Notes: a model not told the origin generated them from the letters alone. A DNA stretch of 37,500 nucleotides from Chrysomallon squamiferum (GCA_012295275.1 CM022672.1:2696443-2733942); one strand, 5' to 3'; counted from the first letter of the stretch, positions 1 to 12,706 are shown. A program made the numbers and translations.

Positions 1-480
1 TGTGCTGACACCCACAACAGGCGAGCTTTACAATTGCCAAATTGCATCAGACAATTGAATTGCTCCGCACAGTAATAAAATTACTGTCATGGCGGACGGT
101 CTCCACCAATCGTTCATCACCATCGGTGCTGACTGCAGCTGTATTGCATCTGCCGTGATAATCAATCTGATTGGTTGCGAGTGTTGGCGATTTTGGGGTA
201 ATCGAGCTAAAAGTCTGAAGAGAATCGGCCTGTGCTTCTGCTACCAGTTGTCAGTGATGCGTGCCGAGAGTGTAATGAGGGAGGGGGGGAGAGAGCATGA
301 TGTTCGGAATTTCACACTTCCTCCCGTGTGCGCCAGCTGGGAGTGATAATAGGCACGTGCCACGCTTGTTAATGTTTCTTTGTTGTCGGACAGTTTGGAT
401 CTTCGCGAGAGGGGCTAATCTAAAGGAAGCGAAATAAGAGGGGCCACGTTGCCTTTTCATTAAACAGCTGTGAGACCATG
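1..480. other. CpG-richer non-coding block
   Basis: This stretch is richer in G+C and CpG than the rest of the window and has high sequence complexity, including homeodomain-like ATTA/CAATTG cores near 35-60. Two short overlapping open frames (89-346 plus, 251-571 minus) show no recognisable domain. It is possibly regulatory DNA or an untranslated exon; no function is assigned. Confidence 0.5.
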
Positions 481-604
481 TGCCATTCTGTTGAAGTGTT
501 TTCCATTCTCGTTCACAACAAAAACCAAAATAAAAAAGAACGAAAAAAAAAAAAAAAAAAACCACACACAAAAAAAAAACACGACGTGTGCCACTAAACG
601 CGTG

Positions 605-688
605 AATCCCATTACAAACTAATGTGAATATTTAAACATGGAAATAAATCCCATTACAAACTAATGTGAATATTTAAACATGGAAAAT
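605..688. repeat. 42-bp tandem duplication (2 copies)
   Basis: The unit AATCCCATTACAAACTAATG..CATGGAAA occurs at 605-646 and again at 647-688, with about 40 identical bases. It is likely a recent slippage or unequal-exchange duplication. Confidence 0.5.
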
Positions 689-690
689 AA

Positions 691-1970
691 TAATAAAAAA
701 AAAAACAACTAAATGCACAAAAACTGCCCGGTTTTGCTTTCTCATTATCTCTAGTTATAAAAAGTAAATCGATATCATTTTTAAATTACTTTCATTGACA
801 AGTGTAATGGACCGAGTGTCGTATGACATTTATTGCACATAGAGCTATCTATTAAAAAATTATACCATCTTGCTTTTGAAAAGTCATGCATGGCGTAAAA
901 ACTAATCGGCAATAACTGATACAAAACAATGAAGCATTGTTCCCCCCACACACACACACACCCTTCCCAGTCGTCAGAAGATATTGCAACGTACGTGTGT
1001 AAAGCAATTAGTATTCAGTTATTTGATTGATTTTTTTCTTCTTCCACATGCAATAAATACACAACACCGAAATATAGGTCATTCAGTTTTCAAAGTAATA
1101 ATTCAAAATTTTCAATTTTAGCCCAAATTACTTTATTGATTAATAGATGTTTCTCATAATTAATGATACAACGTGCCAAAAACAATTTGCAATAAAGTGA
1201 ATTAATTATAATAAATCGGCAATTTTATTTACGAGAAGTTTAAAAATTAAATTAAAATAAAAAATAAAAAAACGAATCTTGTTTATGTTATTAATGAGAT
1301 AATTTGCATTTGAGTCGAGGTTCTAGTTTACTGAATACATTAAATATATATATTTTATTTATATTTTTTGCTTATTTCTTTACATGATGTTTCTTTAATT
1401 AACAATAATAATAATAATAATAATTCTTACTATATCAATATTGCCCTTCATTTTAGTTGTAGTTAATTGCTTTATTCAAGCTAATACACTAAACTGTCTA
1501 CAAAATAAATTTTATTACATAGTTTTGAAATCAGTTTTGCACTGCTAACAAAGGTGTAATATGTTTTTTATTAACTGATTAGCATAATTTGTTGTTCAAA
1601 TCAGTATGCGTTTTGTTTAGATGATTTTTGACATGGTTGTGTCTGAGAAATATTCAAGTAGGCCTTACATGGGAACAATGTCTAGCACAATGATACATGT
1701 CTGGCAAGATCGGTTCTATTTTATGAGTAATGTTCTGTGTTTAGATTCTAGTCAGTTCTTCAAATCTGACTCCAAAGGCAGTTCTGGAATGGGGGAAAAA
1801 TGTGTAGTCTTTTAACATGGTCGTTATGCTTTAGTGTTATATTATTGTTAGATTACAATTTTTTTTAAAATGTTATATAGCTTTGATTTACATTTTTATT
1901 TACAACATCATTATTAATAGCTTTTTCCCTCTCTAATGTTTCTAATTCAAATTATATTGCAACTGGCCTG
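691..1970. other. A+T-rich intergenic DNA
   Basis: No gene is supported here. It contains a (CA)n tract at 947-961 and an (AAT)n tract at 1403-1424. The 64-codon open frame at 1621-1815 has no family resemblance. Confidence 0.5.
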
Positions 1971-2400
1971 CTACTCATAAACAACTCCAGTGGGAGTGAT
2001 GTCAACCGATGTTGTTAACAACTGTTGTTTTCCTTTAATTTCCAGTAGAACACGGCACAAACACGAATATTTTCATTTCTGAACTTTGTCACCTTTTATT
2101 AAAAGAGCCATTCTGGCCTGGCTGAGCAAACAAACAGAAAAGCTCATTAAATCAAAATTGTCACATTTTATACACTAAACATCTCCCCGTGAAGATCAGC
2201 CATTTTGGACAATGGACAGATGCAAGATGGAGTACTTTTGTATTCATTCACAAGTGAAATCTTTATTTCTTTGGGATCACACTTCCTTTAACACAACTCG
2301 AGTTCTCGAGGGCCACTACAGCTGCGTTCCACAATGAACCGGACAGATGGCAGATTTTTTATTAAACTTTTTTTCCCTCCTCTCTTTTATCTGACGTTTC
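1970..2400. other. complex non-coding block, possible conserved element
   Basis: The block has high complexity and no simple repeats. Two CTCGAG hexamers sit at 2297-2302 and 2305-2310, the first within the palindrome AACTCGAGTT (2295-2304). No exon with matching splice sites was found. Regulatory function is inferred only from composition. Confidence 0.5.
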
Positions 2401-2880
2401 TAGCTGATGGGACAGATTTTTGTTTGTGAATATATTATGGAAATTAGGTGAAAACTGTCTTGAAATTATGATGTAATTTTTCAAAAACTCAGTTGGTTTT
2501 TAATTTTTAGACGCTTTTAAAAAAAAAAAAAAAAAAATATATTATTATTCATTCATATAGATGATTTATATACATATATAATGTACACATTATACTAGTT
2601 CAAAGAGAATATAATATTTTGTATTAATATAACTTGCAGTTGTTTATGCTGTTTTCAACTACTGCAGTAACTGATAACCTCATATGTGTATGTGTGTGTG
2701 TGTGTGTGAAATGTCTGATTTATGCTACCATAAATATGTATGTATGTATGTGTATACATATATATACATTTACATATTTTATTCTAATCTTTTTTTAGCC
2801 ATATTTTTGTAAATTATTTTATTTTTCATTGTTACTAACTTTTCAGTGAGTGCTTCATGAACCAAATAATGAATACAAAA
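2401..2880. repeat. poly-A, (TG)n and (TATG)n tracts
   Basis: Simple repeats: poly-A at about 2519-2537, TG at 2690-2708, TATG/TA at about 2735-2765. No gene is seen. Confidence 0.5.
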
Positions 2881-3960
2881 ATTCAGTTTCCCCTCACATG
2901 GCTTTAAAAAACCCTGACCTGTTAAACTTTAAGTTAAAGAAAGCAAAAAAGATGTCATCAAGTTCACAGACCTGATTAACTGTTCAATAAACCAATTTTT
3001 GGTGGATTTTAATCTTTCAACCTGATGATTTAATTTGGTCATTGGAGCAGCTAGCTTTGATGGAACAGTTAATACATCATATTAAAGATTAAAAGTTCAG
3101 AAATTGCTTACCATTTCCACCTGTTGTTGAGAACTAACTAGAGGTTTTATTACCAACATCAGCTTCTATCAAAAGATAATTGGGGGAGTATTAAACAACC
3201 CTACAAAACCCTGTGGCTAATGCTACTGATAGCAAAAAACGTCTCATGTAGATAACGCAAACTGATAGACTGGGTGTTGGAGACAGGTAGTTTGAACCTT
3301 CTGTAGATATAAATAAGCATGATGATTGATTTTTGCACCTGGAAATCATAGAACTAGTGACTTGGTGACCTATCTAATGTACATTTTTGGTATTCAAACA
3401 CTTCATTATGGAAAATTATTTAATGCATGATGGTTCATCTCCTGACATGATCATTTTGACAAATGGAGGTTTCTCATCAGACAGGTGACATCTGTGAACC
3501 AAAATGATGAATTAAAAATCTTAAAAATAGTTTGATTTTCTGTCCATGCGATGATGACACATTAGTCTTTTAATAAACAGTGTTAGGCATTAACTGTGGA
3601 TAACTTGGTAGAATGACCCAGCCTAAATGAAAGGTAATTAGCTATATTTCTGGATGAAAGACTTGAATTAAAGCCTTAAAAATAGTTTCATTATCCGGCC
3701 CTCTGACCCATTAGTCACCTGCATTTCCTCCACTGCCCACCTCTCTAATGACACCCATGTGACCTTTGTCACCATAAAAGCCCGCTCATCCCAACAGATT
3801 AATTAATCCTTTGAGAAAGCCCATAAATTACCCATTTACACACAAAACCTCTGAAGCCAAATGTACCGACATTAGTAGTTAAGCAATTGCCTTTAGGAGT
3901 GGCAGACACTTAGAACAAGTCCTGTTACCAGTAAATCATTTACATCCATTTAAGGTCCAA
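2880..3960. promoter_or_regulatory. candidate conserved non-coding region
   Basis: About 1.1 kb of complex, microsatellite-poor sequence. The part at 3,700-3,850 has clustered motif-like words: TGACCTTTG (nuclear-receptor type), TTAATTAATCC (homeodomain/Otx type) and CATAAATTA. There is no open frame of note. Enhancer function is inference. Confidence 0.5.
3509..3716. repeat. imperfect direct repeat (~55 bp, two copies)
   Basis: Copies at 3509-3567 and 3665-3716 share GAATTAAA, TTAAAAATAGTTT and a terminal CATTAGTC, with small internal length differences. The start-to-start spacing is 156 bp. Confidence 0.5.
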
Positions 3961-4127
3961 GCACATCTGTCACGGCTACAATATCTATCTAAATCTGTTT
4001 TCAGAGTTCATTGGTTAGATGTCGGGCTCCTACACTAATTTTACGATCTAAAATAATCTGCTAATATGTTAATTTATAAATCAAAATTTTTAATGTCATT
4101 AAGCTGTTTTATGCAATGTACAGATTA

Positions 4128-4200
4128 TAGCCCGATGGTTTGAGCACAGGCCTAAGGCATGATGGGTCACAAGATCAATCTTCATTGGGCTTTTTCCCAG
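4128..4200 (-). mobile_element. decayed dispersed repeat (molluscan type), tail fragment
   Basis: TAGCCCGATGG..GAGCAC..GGTC..GATCAATC..CATTGGGCT follows the reverse-strand tail of the dispersed repeat also present at 11254, 13672, 19753, 23065 and 36114. It is highly diverged; the assignment is from remembered family structure. Confidence 0.5.
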
Positions 4201-5589
4201 TTAAGCTATAACCCAGTCACATGTTTATCAATGTTTCTGTCTATAGAAATACATATTGCTGAACAGTTATAGTATCCCGTTTATATTTGTGATCTACAGT
4301 TCAACTTTACTTATCACACAAATACAGACTATGACTCATTTTGAGCACCAAATCCACATTCTGTATTGTGAAGTAAGCTTTATACAAGTTTGCTTGAAAT
4401 TTTCAAAACTTTAGCAAATTCTACATGAACAGCTTAGTATATTTTTATATTAACAGCAATTAAGTTACAACATATATCTTTTTTCTTTATTTTTTTTTTT
4501 AAAGATTTGTTATCTTTTATTCATTCCTTTCTTATTCCATGAATAAAAAGTGGATACCAAAGCCTTGGATCCACCATTCATGGAACACCAGAGAACTGAT
4601 CCTGTGACCACTCAAACAAGCTCTGGTCTCCATAATGAGTTCTCAGTGAGTCCAAGATATTATTACAACTTCTTCATTTCTGTGAAGGTACAGAATGCAA
4701 AATATTGTAAATGACACGTGATATCAGGTGATCTTTTAAATGCATTGACTCTTTAATAAACCACTCATAGAATACTTGTTAACCGAGAAAAAAAATCCAG
4801 TGGGAGTCCTAAGGAGGTTTGATTCTGCAACTAATGATGCCTCTGATAATCATTTTTCTAATAATCTATCACAGAATGTCCATGACAAAGAGTGTTCTTA
4901 TCATAGATAGGTTCATTGCCTTGTTGACTTCAATTCAAAGATTTACTGGTTCTGTTTACATAAAGATATAATGTATCAAATATCACAGATCTTCTGGTTT
5001 CAACAGATAAACTTTGGTGGTCAGTCTCCACATATATCCTTGATTGTCTACATATTTTTGATTAATTTTCAGACATTTTCTTTCTTTGTTAAAGTATAAT
5101 CTGGTGGTGGTGGGGGAGGGAAAAGAAGTGTAAATATGTTTAATTTTTTATTTTATTTTTTCCAAGCTTTGCTGTACTTATTTCTTCTTAGATTATTATT
5201 TTGGTGATACAAACAAATAGTATAAATACATTTTCTATGCTTCAGAATATTTCTTGTCAACATTTATTTTTCAGGGCAGGGAAGAACAAAAATATTTTAT
5301 TCTGGGTTGATACATTTGTTCCTAGTTAAATGTTGAAACAAATAGCTTATATATTTATATTGAGACCAAAATTATAATGAGAAAGGAAACCTGCTACAGC
5401 TATTCAAAGAAATACTTGTTTAATTAGCAACAAGTGATCTCTGACTTATGTTCCCAATTAAGGACATCATATACAGTGGCCTGAGCTACCAAGTAGTGAT
5501 CCTGTAGCCCATTGTCCTTTATTCCTACACTCTACCCTTGAGCAACAGTCGATCCCTTATTTATTATCTCTCAGTGTGATAACACAAGT
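4201..5589. other. intergenic DNA without supported gene
   Basis: A poly-T run lies near 4490-4500 and a G-rich TGGTGGTGG patch near 5103. At about 4563-4605 CACCATTCATGG..GAACTGATCCTG resembles the SINE-like motif clustered at 5.7-5.9 kb. No exon is recognised. Confidence 0.5.
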
Positions 5590-5690
5590 TCATTATGGGA
5601 TATTCTAATCAGCAAGCAGCAAGGGATCTTTTTAATGCACCTACCACTGATAAGGAAGCAAATCTGATTCATAACCTGCTATATGTAACT
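5590..5690 (+). mobile_element. dispersed repeat fragment, plus orientation
   Basis: TTCATTATGGGATATTCTAA followed by AGCAGCAAGGGATCT and AATGCACCTACCAC matches the central part of the family (…CATGGGCTACTC…GCAGCAAGGGATC…ATGCACC…). The flanks are too diverged to set exact ends. Confidence 0.5.
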
Positions 5691-5714
5691 AACTGATATT
5701 ATGTTACAGCTCAG

Positions 5715-5990
5715 ACATTCACCATAAAGGATTGATCTTGCAAATCATCAGTCCTCAGTCTATCACTCTAACTACTACCATGGACTGTAGAGAATTGATT
5801 TTACAATCATCACACAGAAGTTCATTAATCTCACCACAGAGAACTGATCTAGCAAACTGTCACCCTTTAAGAACTTCATAATAATCACTATGGAGGATTA
5901 ATCTAGCAAAGCCACTGTGGTACCAAACAGAGGTTCTTTGTGCAACCCATGATCTTTCAGTTGATCACTCTAACCACTGAACTATACAGC
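5715..5990 (-). mobile_element. cluster of tRNA-like SINE tails with ~55-bp repeats
   Basis: A motif like GGATTGATCTTGCAAA recurs at about 5729, 5792, 5841 and 5895, each preceded by a CACNATGG-like word. At the right end the minus strand reads TAGTTCAGTGGTTAGAGTG. Its first 11 bases (5984-5974) fit the RNA polymerase III A-box TRGYNNANNNG. Box B is weak. It reads as nested or tandem decayed tRNA-derived SINE heads; there is no intact tRNA. Confidence 0.5.
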
Positions 5991-5999
5991 TCATTGCAC

Positions 6000-8750
6000 T
6001 TCAGCTGTAGACCCCATGTTGTCAAGGAAATTGTGTAGAAAGTCTGATATTCACACCATACACTGGTTAAATAACAACCCTATTATCACTGAAAACATTG
6101 CCTGTGAAAATGTACTGACTAAACCCTAACCACATACAGTTACTTAATATTAACACAAACACTCGGCTTTTGTTCTCTTGTCTGAAAATGATTCATTGCT
6201 GGATCCGGAAATTAAAATGTACACGCTTCACTAGTGGATTTTGAAATTCTGCTGTGATGATAGTGTCTATACATACAACAACAAATTTCCAATTTTGAAA
6301 AAGTTAACACGTATTTTTTGTCAGTGTGACCAAAAGATTAAATTAAACTATTCTGCAGTGTACCAATTTAATTTATTCATAAGAGTGAGGTATTATGAAA
6401 TCTCTCTGACTTGTATTACAGTTCCCATATTGCTGTAGAGTTAAATGAAAGTATGGTGTGTTGTATACGTATGTGCCTGTGTATGTGTGAATGTTTGTTC
6501 ATATGTCTGCTGTAAGAGCATATGTGAATAAACTAGGACTGTTTGAATTAGAATGGGAAATAATACAGTTTTGATGTTTTATATAACATTTGTGTTTCTA
6601 AATAGGGTATTTGATTAGTTCATCTGCAACACTAATTTCAGACATGATGATTAACAAAACACTAAAAACCACAATCAAACTCGTGAAATAAAGCATTAAT
6701 GATCTAAGTTATGGTAACATTTGGGCAATGATGGGTTTTAAATTAAATTGTGAAGTTTAATCAATTATTGTCATTGGTTTCTTTCAAAAAAATTGTAGCA
6801 CAAATTTTTATTATTTTTATTTTATTTTCACATTGTTAACTGAATAATATTAGTGGAATACTTTTTGCATGAAACACATGACACCCATTCTGAATCTTTG
6901 ACCAAACTGTCACTTATTATTTGTCAGGTAAAATAAAAAGCCTAAGTCAGAGGGATCTTTATTGCACAGGTGGAAGTCATTTGCACTATGACTGGCTGAA
7001 CTGATTAGTCATCTGGCCTTACTGAAATCTTTGTCTTGGTTTAGGAGTTGACAGAAGGAATGCTGCTATCTATAATAGTTAATTTACTGTACATGTTATT
7101 CATGACAGTGCTGGTGTCTGCACTCTGTCACCATGGTTGCCATGGTTATTTTACACTTCCAAACATCAGTAATCAAGACTATATGAGAGTACTGTACGAT
7201 ACATTGAGAATAAATTTATTATAGCATTTATAAAGAAATGTATTATATACGAATAAAATAAAACAAATTGTATTTTAAAGTGAAAGAAAAAGCTATTAGT
7301 AACCAAGAAATGACAGCAGTCCAGAGCATTACAATCAACCCCTCCAAAAATCAAGCCACAGATCTTCTAAGAATATTATTGCTAAGTATTTTATAATATC
7401 AAATACATATTCTCGAAAATTCTGCAAAGTCAGCTCAGCATACTTAAGCAATATGTGAGAAAAAAAAAAATAACCCAGTGATCATTTCTTTTCAGGAGCA
7501 AGCTTAGGACAAGTCTTTTCATTAACAGCTAATCTCCAGCAATGACTGTCACAAAAGGCAAAATTAATCTCATTAAAAATAACAGGATGAAAAAAGGAAA
7601 AAAAAAAGATTAATTATGAATCAACAAACATTTAACAGCTTGAGCAAGACTTAACAGATTAACCAGTGTGAAAGGAAGGAGCACAGCAGATGTCTGCTGG
7701 CAACACAGCAAGGTATCTTTTAATACGAAGCTCACATCTTTGATTTCATTGTAATTAGTTATATTATATTATGTTATGTAAATCTATGTACATTCCAGGA
7801 GATTCATTACAAATAAATATATGCAAAAATATTCTAAAGGGTCTTAATATTTTAGTGTTTCATTTAAAATTACAATGTTCATGAAACAAAAATTATAAAT
7901 GTAAAGAATAAAAGAAACAAACACCAGGTTCATAAAAAATTAAAAAAAAAAAAAAAAAACCTTGAAAAAATACAAAAGCATGAAATTCTGTTTTATGTTT
8001 TGCCAGTGATGTGTCTTAAGCAAAATGACTTAAATGAATTTTATATTCTTTCAAATTTTTAATGGGAACAAAAGTACATAACATTTTTAAAAGTGAAATT
8101 CAAATAAAATATTTAGATATTTGAACATGTTCAACAGTGTGCCATTTTCTTCCACTAAATTCCATCATTTCTGAGTCAGCTTCATGATTCCATCCTTCCA
8201 GAACCAGCACCTTTCTCTGTGATGGACTGGCCTGTGTACTTTGGTTTCATCCCAGTATTTCATAGGTAGTATATTCTTTTTAATAACAGTATGATAATAA
8301 TATAACAGTCCTTAAGCATATGTTGATGTCATTTTTGCCTCCTGTTATGTAGAAATTAAAAAAAAAAAAAAAAAATTTTAGTGATAATAATGGTAAACAA
8401 TAAAAATAGCTTCATTTAACTGTACATAATCCTTTGATAATAATAAATATATAAATACTAAAACTAGCCCATAAGGATAAATGACGCTAACAAAAACAGT
8501 CCCAAAATAAATACCGAATTAATCATTTGGAGTGTCTACAGCATGTTGTATGTAAAATTTATTTTAATTGACACAGCACAAAATAAACATGTAACTGATA
8601 ACATTAATTTACTGTGTTTGTTATCTCTAGGGTTATTCACAATATAATGAATTATTAGTGCCATTAATTCTGCTGTATAAAAATATAAGTAAACACACCA
8701 ATGACATACACTCATATAAAGAATCCTATACACATACATACATACATTCA
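6000..8750. other. intergenic A+T-rich DNA
   Basis: No supported gene. Poly-A runs lie at about 7460-7470, 7942-7959 and 8358-8375. GGTTGCCATGGTTA near 7135-7148 is one base off an RFX-type X-box. Open frames at 6241-6438, 7166-7354 and 8536-8751 are low-complexity and show no domain. Confidence 0.5.
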
Positions 8751-8765
8751 TGATTTACATGCAGA

Positions 8766-8940
8766 CAAAACACACACACATACACAGTCACACACACACA
8801 CACACAGACATGCATAAAATAAGAATCACACACACAAAATTACACCCATTCAGTCACGTACAACATATTTACAAATGAAAAGCTCTCATAAATTCTCTCT
8901 CTCTCTCACTCACACACACACATACACACACACACAGACA
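8766..8940. repeat. (CA)n and (CT)n compound microsatellites
   Basis: Interrupted CA tracts occupy 8766-8807 and 8828-8841, then a CT tract changes to CA at 8894-8938. Confidence 0.5.
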
Positions 8941-9000
8941 AAAGACAAAAGACATATCCAGAAATACATTCATGTAAGCATGAAGAATAAGAAAAAGACA

Positions 9001-9170
9001 TAATTAATCCCCTACTTTTGGCTGGTCCATCACGATGATTAGAAGATTCTTTGAAGTGTTTCTGGCTGGTGATAAGAAATGCAACTAAAGGATGTCTAAA
9101 TGTCAGACTAATTAAGTGAGAACAAAAACAAGACTTGCAGAACTGTGCTCTCCTTCTTTACTGTATTTTC
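9001..9170. other. short complex block between repeats
   Basis: A complex island in low-complexity DNA with TAATTAATCCCC (9001-9012) and ACTAATTAAG near 9107-9116, both homeodomain-like cores. No coding potential is seen. A regulatory role is a guess. Confidence 0.5.
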
Positions 9171-9173
9171 ACC

Positions 9174-9384
9174 TTAAAACGTGAGCAACATTCTGAAAAT
9201 ACGTAGTAACTGTAGAAATAATACTATTAATAAATATATAAATAAATATAATAATGATGATGGTGTTGGTGATAATATACTGATGATTATTATAACAGGG
9301 CAGTGATGATGATGATAAAATGATGAATAGAGTAATAAATAATTAAAAACAAATAAATAAATAATAAACAAACAATAATGTGTA

Positions 9385-9415
<31 letters not shown>

Positions 9416-10430
9416 GTGCATAGTTAAAAATAAAATTAACTGACTTTTTAATAAAAATGTAATTAGAAAAGTTATAAATTCACTTTTAAAAAAATCTATA
9501 AAGTATTAGTGTTTCCAGTGAGTACTGTGTATAATGTATGTTGAGTAACAGCATATTTTATTGTCATACTTGGAAATGATCAATGGTAGGTTGGCCAGAT
9601 TTTTAATATGAGAAAAGTTATGTTAGCTATGAAAAACTCACTAGGACACACAACATATTGGTGTCTATCTATCCATATTCTGAGTAAAAAGTAACAGAGC
9701 AAATAATAATGAAAGAAAAATAAAATAATGAAATATAGCTTAAATAAAGTGTAGAAAATAAAAAAAAAAAAAGGGCAATAACAAAATAAAACAAAGTAAT
9801 TTAAAAAAAAAAAAAAATGATTAAAAACCACCAAAACATTAAACTCAAAAATAATGAAAGTAAATGAAAGTATGATGAAAGAAAAATAAAATAATGAAAT
9901 ATAATTAATGATATATGTTTTTTTTTTTTTTTTAAATATAAAAATAATGATAAATGCATGAAAAATAATTAAAGTAATAATAATAAAAAATGAAACATAA
10001 TAATATAAAGTAATAATAAAAATAAAAGTATAATTAAATAAAGCAATAGATATCATTTTTGAACATGAATCTATTTCTAACAGTTTTACAAATGTACAGA
10101 ACTGAATGACTAATAGCAGGGTTCATCTATTACATTATATCTTTTAAAGAATAAAAATAACATGAATAAAATAAAAAACAAGAAAAACTATTTGTTTTAT
10201 TTAATGGTTAAAACATAAGTAAAAAGTAAAAACAAATGAAAAAAACAAAAGAAAAATCTCCCATACCCTCTCTCTCTGCATGTGTGTGTGCCTGTGTATA
10301 TAATTATAAAAACTCCAAGGACATTCATTCTGGCTTCTTTCACATTATTTTAAACATTTTTTAAATGAGTAATATTTTTAAAAATTTTAAACCATCATGA
10401 ATTTTTTTTTTTCAGAAGTGAATCTCCACA
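9174..10430. repeat. low-complexity A+T-rich DNA
   Basis: A/T-rich sequence with TG/TA tracts at 9379-9416 and poly-T near 9919-9933. A perfect 29-bp direct repeat (starts ATGAAAGAAAAATAAAATAA) lies at 9709-9737 and 9875-9903. The 158-codon minus frame (9580-10056) is only Phe/Ile/Tyr-rich low complexity. Confidence 0.5.
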
Positions 10431-11250
10431 ATGACAAACTGGGGTCAAGTTTCACCCCCCCCATGGGTACCCTTAGTCTTCCCACTAGCTCAGCACCTAC
10501 TGTCAGTTCTGCAGATGCTGACTGTTACACAGGAATATGTTAATTAGAAAGTTTTATTACAGAGGCTGTATACTGAAGATTCCTGAAACACCTTCATGTT
10601 GTAAACATAATTAACAGTAATAATAACGAAGACCAGTCTAGTGTGAAAATGACAGTAATCTGCAATACACATCTGTGGATAGATATATATTGCAAGTTTT
10701 ATAGGCAATAGTCCCATCATTAGTTTGTTTTTAATTATTGTCTAGGTTTTGTCACAATGTGAATGGTCAAGGTTTTCAAAAATACCTGGCTTATAATTGT
10801 TGTTATATTATTATTATTATCATAGTAGTAAGATCTGGTAGAACTCAGTAATGAGCTTTGATCCCTTTACCTGTTGTCTTAAAGCCAATAGCTTAACCAG
10901 TGAATCTATATTATTTTTTTTATTATTATTATTATTTTTTTTTTCATAAGTGTCTATTTATTTGTGATGGAATTCAGATGTACTTTTTCTGTCCCGAAAA
11001 ACGGAATGACAGGCAAATTGAAAATGACAGGGAAATGGCAGAGAAAGGCAAAGCAGAAGATTGATGTGTTTACAAAGGTTATCAAGTGTTACGCTGTGTT
11101 ACTGAGTGGAGCATGTCACTCTCTGACATTTTCTTTCTTCCACGTAAAAACATATCACAGTCTACAGTACACTTTGAGGATTTCTGCATATATCAGTTTC
11201 CCAATTACTCCAGTGGCAGGTTGTTCCTTAGGGATTTGAAGTGCAGCAGG
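10431..11250. other. mixed non-coding DNA
   Basis: A more complex stretch at 10440-10620 is followed by (ATT)n near 10809-10820 and 10915-10945. The overlapping short frames at 10964-11239 and 11086-11334 have no recognisable domain, and the second runs into a dispersed repeat. Confidence 0.5.
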
Positions 11251-11253
11251 TTT

Positions 11254-11400
11254 GATGGATCCATGGGATTAGTCCTCCCCAGAGCATCATTTGGAATTTT
11301 TGCTATTCCAACCAGTGTCTCACCATTGGTTTAATAAATACTATAAATATTTTTTATGTCTGTGGGAAGGTGCATGGGAAAGATCTCTTGCAGCGAAATG
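11254..11400 (-). mobile_element. dispersed repeat copy, minus orientation
   Basis: Reading plus, it has TTGCTATTCCAACCAGTG, then CTGTGGGAAGGTGCAT and GATCTCTTGCAGCGAAA. This is the reverse complement of the family's GGCTGGAAC / GTGC / ATGCACC / GCAGCAAGGGATC order. It ends directly in a poly-A run. Confidence 0.5.
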
Positions 11401-11437
<37 letters not shown>

Positions 11438-11440
11438 TTA

Positions 11441-11500
<60 letters not shown>
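11401..11500. repeat. poly-A (35) followed by (AAT)n
   Basis: An uninterrupted A run at 11401-11435 is followed by AAT repeats at about 11441-11500. It lies immediately beside a repeat copy, as is common for SINE-seeded microsatellites. Confidence 0.5.
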
Positions 11501-11501
<1 letters not shown>

Positions 11502-12609
11502 TTTTGGAAATGGGTTTCTTCACTCATTATGGAAAAAGGTTACTTTAAAAGCCATTTGAGTTTAATTAAAAAGGAGTTTCTTTGAAAGAGATTTGGGAAT
11601 ATAAAATTTTATTTGAGAAATATTAAAGAAATAACCGGGTAATCACAAACAAGAAGATAAGTTGGCAAGTTAGATAACCAGACAGGAAAAAGGTTTCTAA
11701 ACGGACCTTACAACCTCCCCCCTCTCCACAGGTATCTGGACTGGCACTCTATCTACAACTTAACAACACAGTCGGATGCACCATCCATCTCTACCACTGA
11801 TACCAGCAGGAAGCAATTTAATATTAGGTAACCATGAAAATTGGTTTGAAAACAATAACAGTCCTGTGTGTAAGACATAACATGAAATTCCCATCATTCA
11901 ATGACACTGCAGATTAGCCAACCCTCAAACAGAGTTCATCACACTTAATGACAATGTGTGCGTAGCCACATACAATTACCTTTCAGATGACGATGTTACC
12001 ACTATGCAGTTGTTTTATTCTGACTTTTTGTCCTTTGCAAATGATTTTCAACCTTTGTAATTACCATGATGGTGCTGCATTTCCATAATGCTGTTTTATT
12101 GTAAATTTTTCCCATGCAGCATAAAAAATTTAGAAAACGAATAGCCATGTTTCCTGGAAACATCCTGTTTACTAAAGGTTTTGAATCATGTAACACATAT
12201 AAGCATGCATACATACACACATACAAACAAACATTCAGAAACACACACATATACATACACACATTTACAAAACATTTTTATTTTTGTCTTCTGTCAATAA
12301 GTTTAGTCGACATTTTAAATCCAGCAACTGTAAGCTCTTTATAGAATTAATAAATACACACCTGTCAAATATAACCTCTGTGAAATAAGCTGTACTTATT
12401 ATTACTGAGGGAAAGACAGACAGACAGACATGATAACCTCATTGTTAATTATCTCCTTACCAAAACTCACCATGTAGTTGTAGTCTGTTTGTTTATTTGT
12501 CCTGAATTATTTTAAATTATTATCATTATCTTTATGACCATCACTGTTATTGCTATTGCTATTATAATTTTGTTTATTGGGTTTTTATTTTTAATAGCTG
12601 TCTAAACAT

Positions 12610-12613
<4 letters not shown>
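11501..12613. other. intergenic DNA without supported gene
   Basis: Complex sequence at 11,560-12,000, then CA-rich text at 12,195-12,265. (ACAG)n lies at 12415-12430. Short frames at 12002-12344 on both strands overlap each other and carry no domain. Confidence 0.5.

Positions 12614-12706
<93 letters not shown>
12614..12706. repeat. (GA)n microsatellite, 93 bp
   Basis: A pure GA tract. It borders directly on the first copy of a 37-bp repeated unit that carries an AP-1-type site. Confidence 0.5.

Noticed and set aside
5974-5984. Possible tRNA gene from the A-box match
   Set aside because: No box B, acceptor stem or cloverleaf; fits a decayed SINE head.
9580-10056. 158-codon minus frame rich in Phe/Ile/Tyr
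   Set aside because: A/T-rich low-complexity DNA gives long frames of this type; not a membrane protein on this evidence.
10964-11334. Two overlapping plus frames of 91 and 82 codons
   Set aside because: No family resemblance; one enters a repeat copy.
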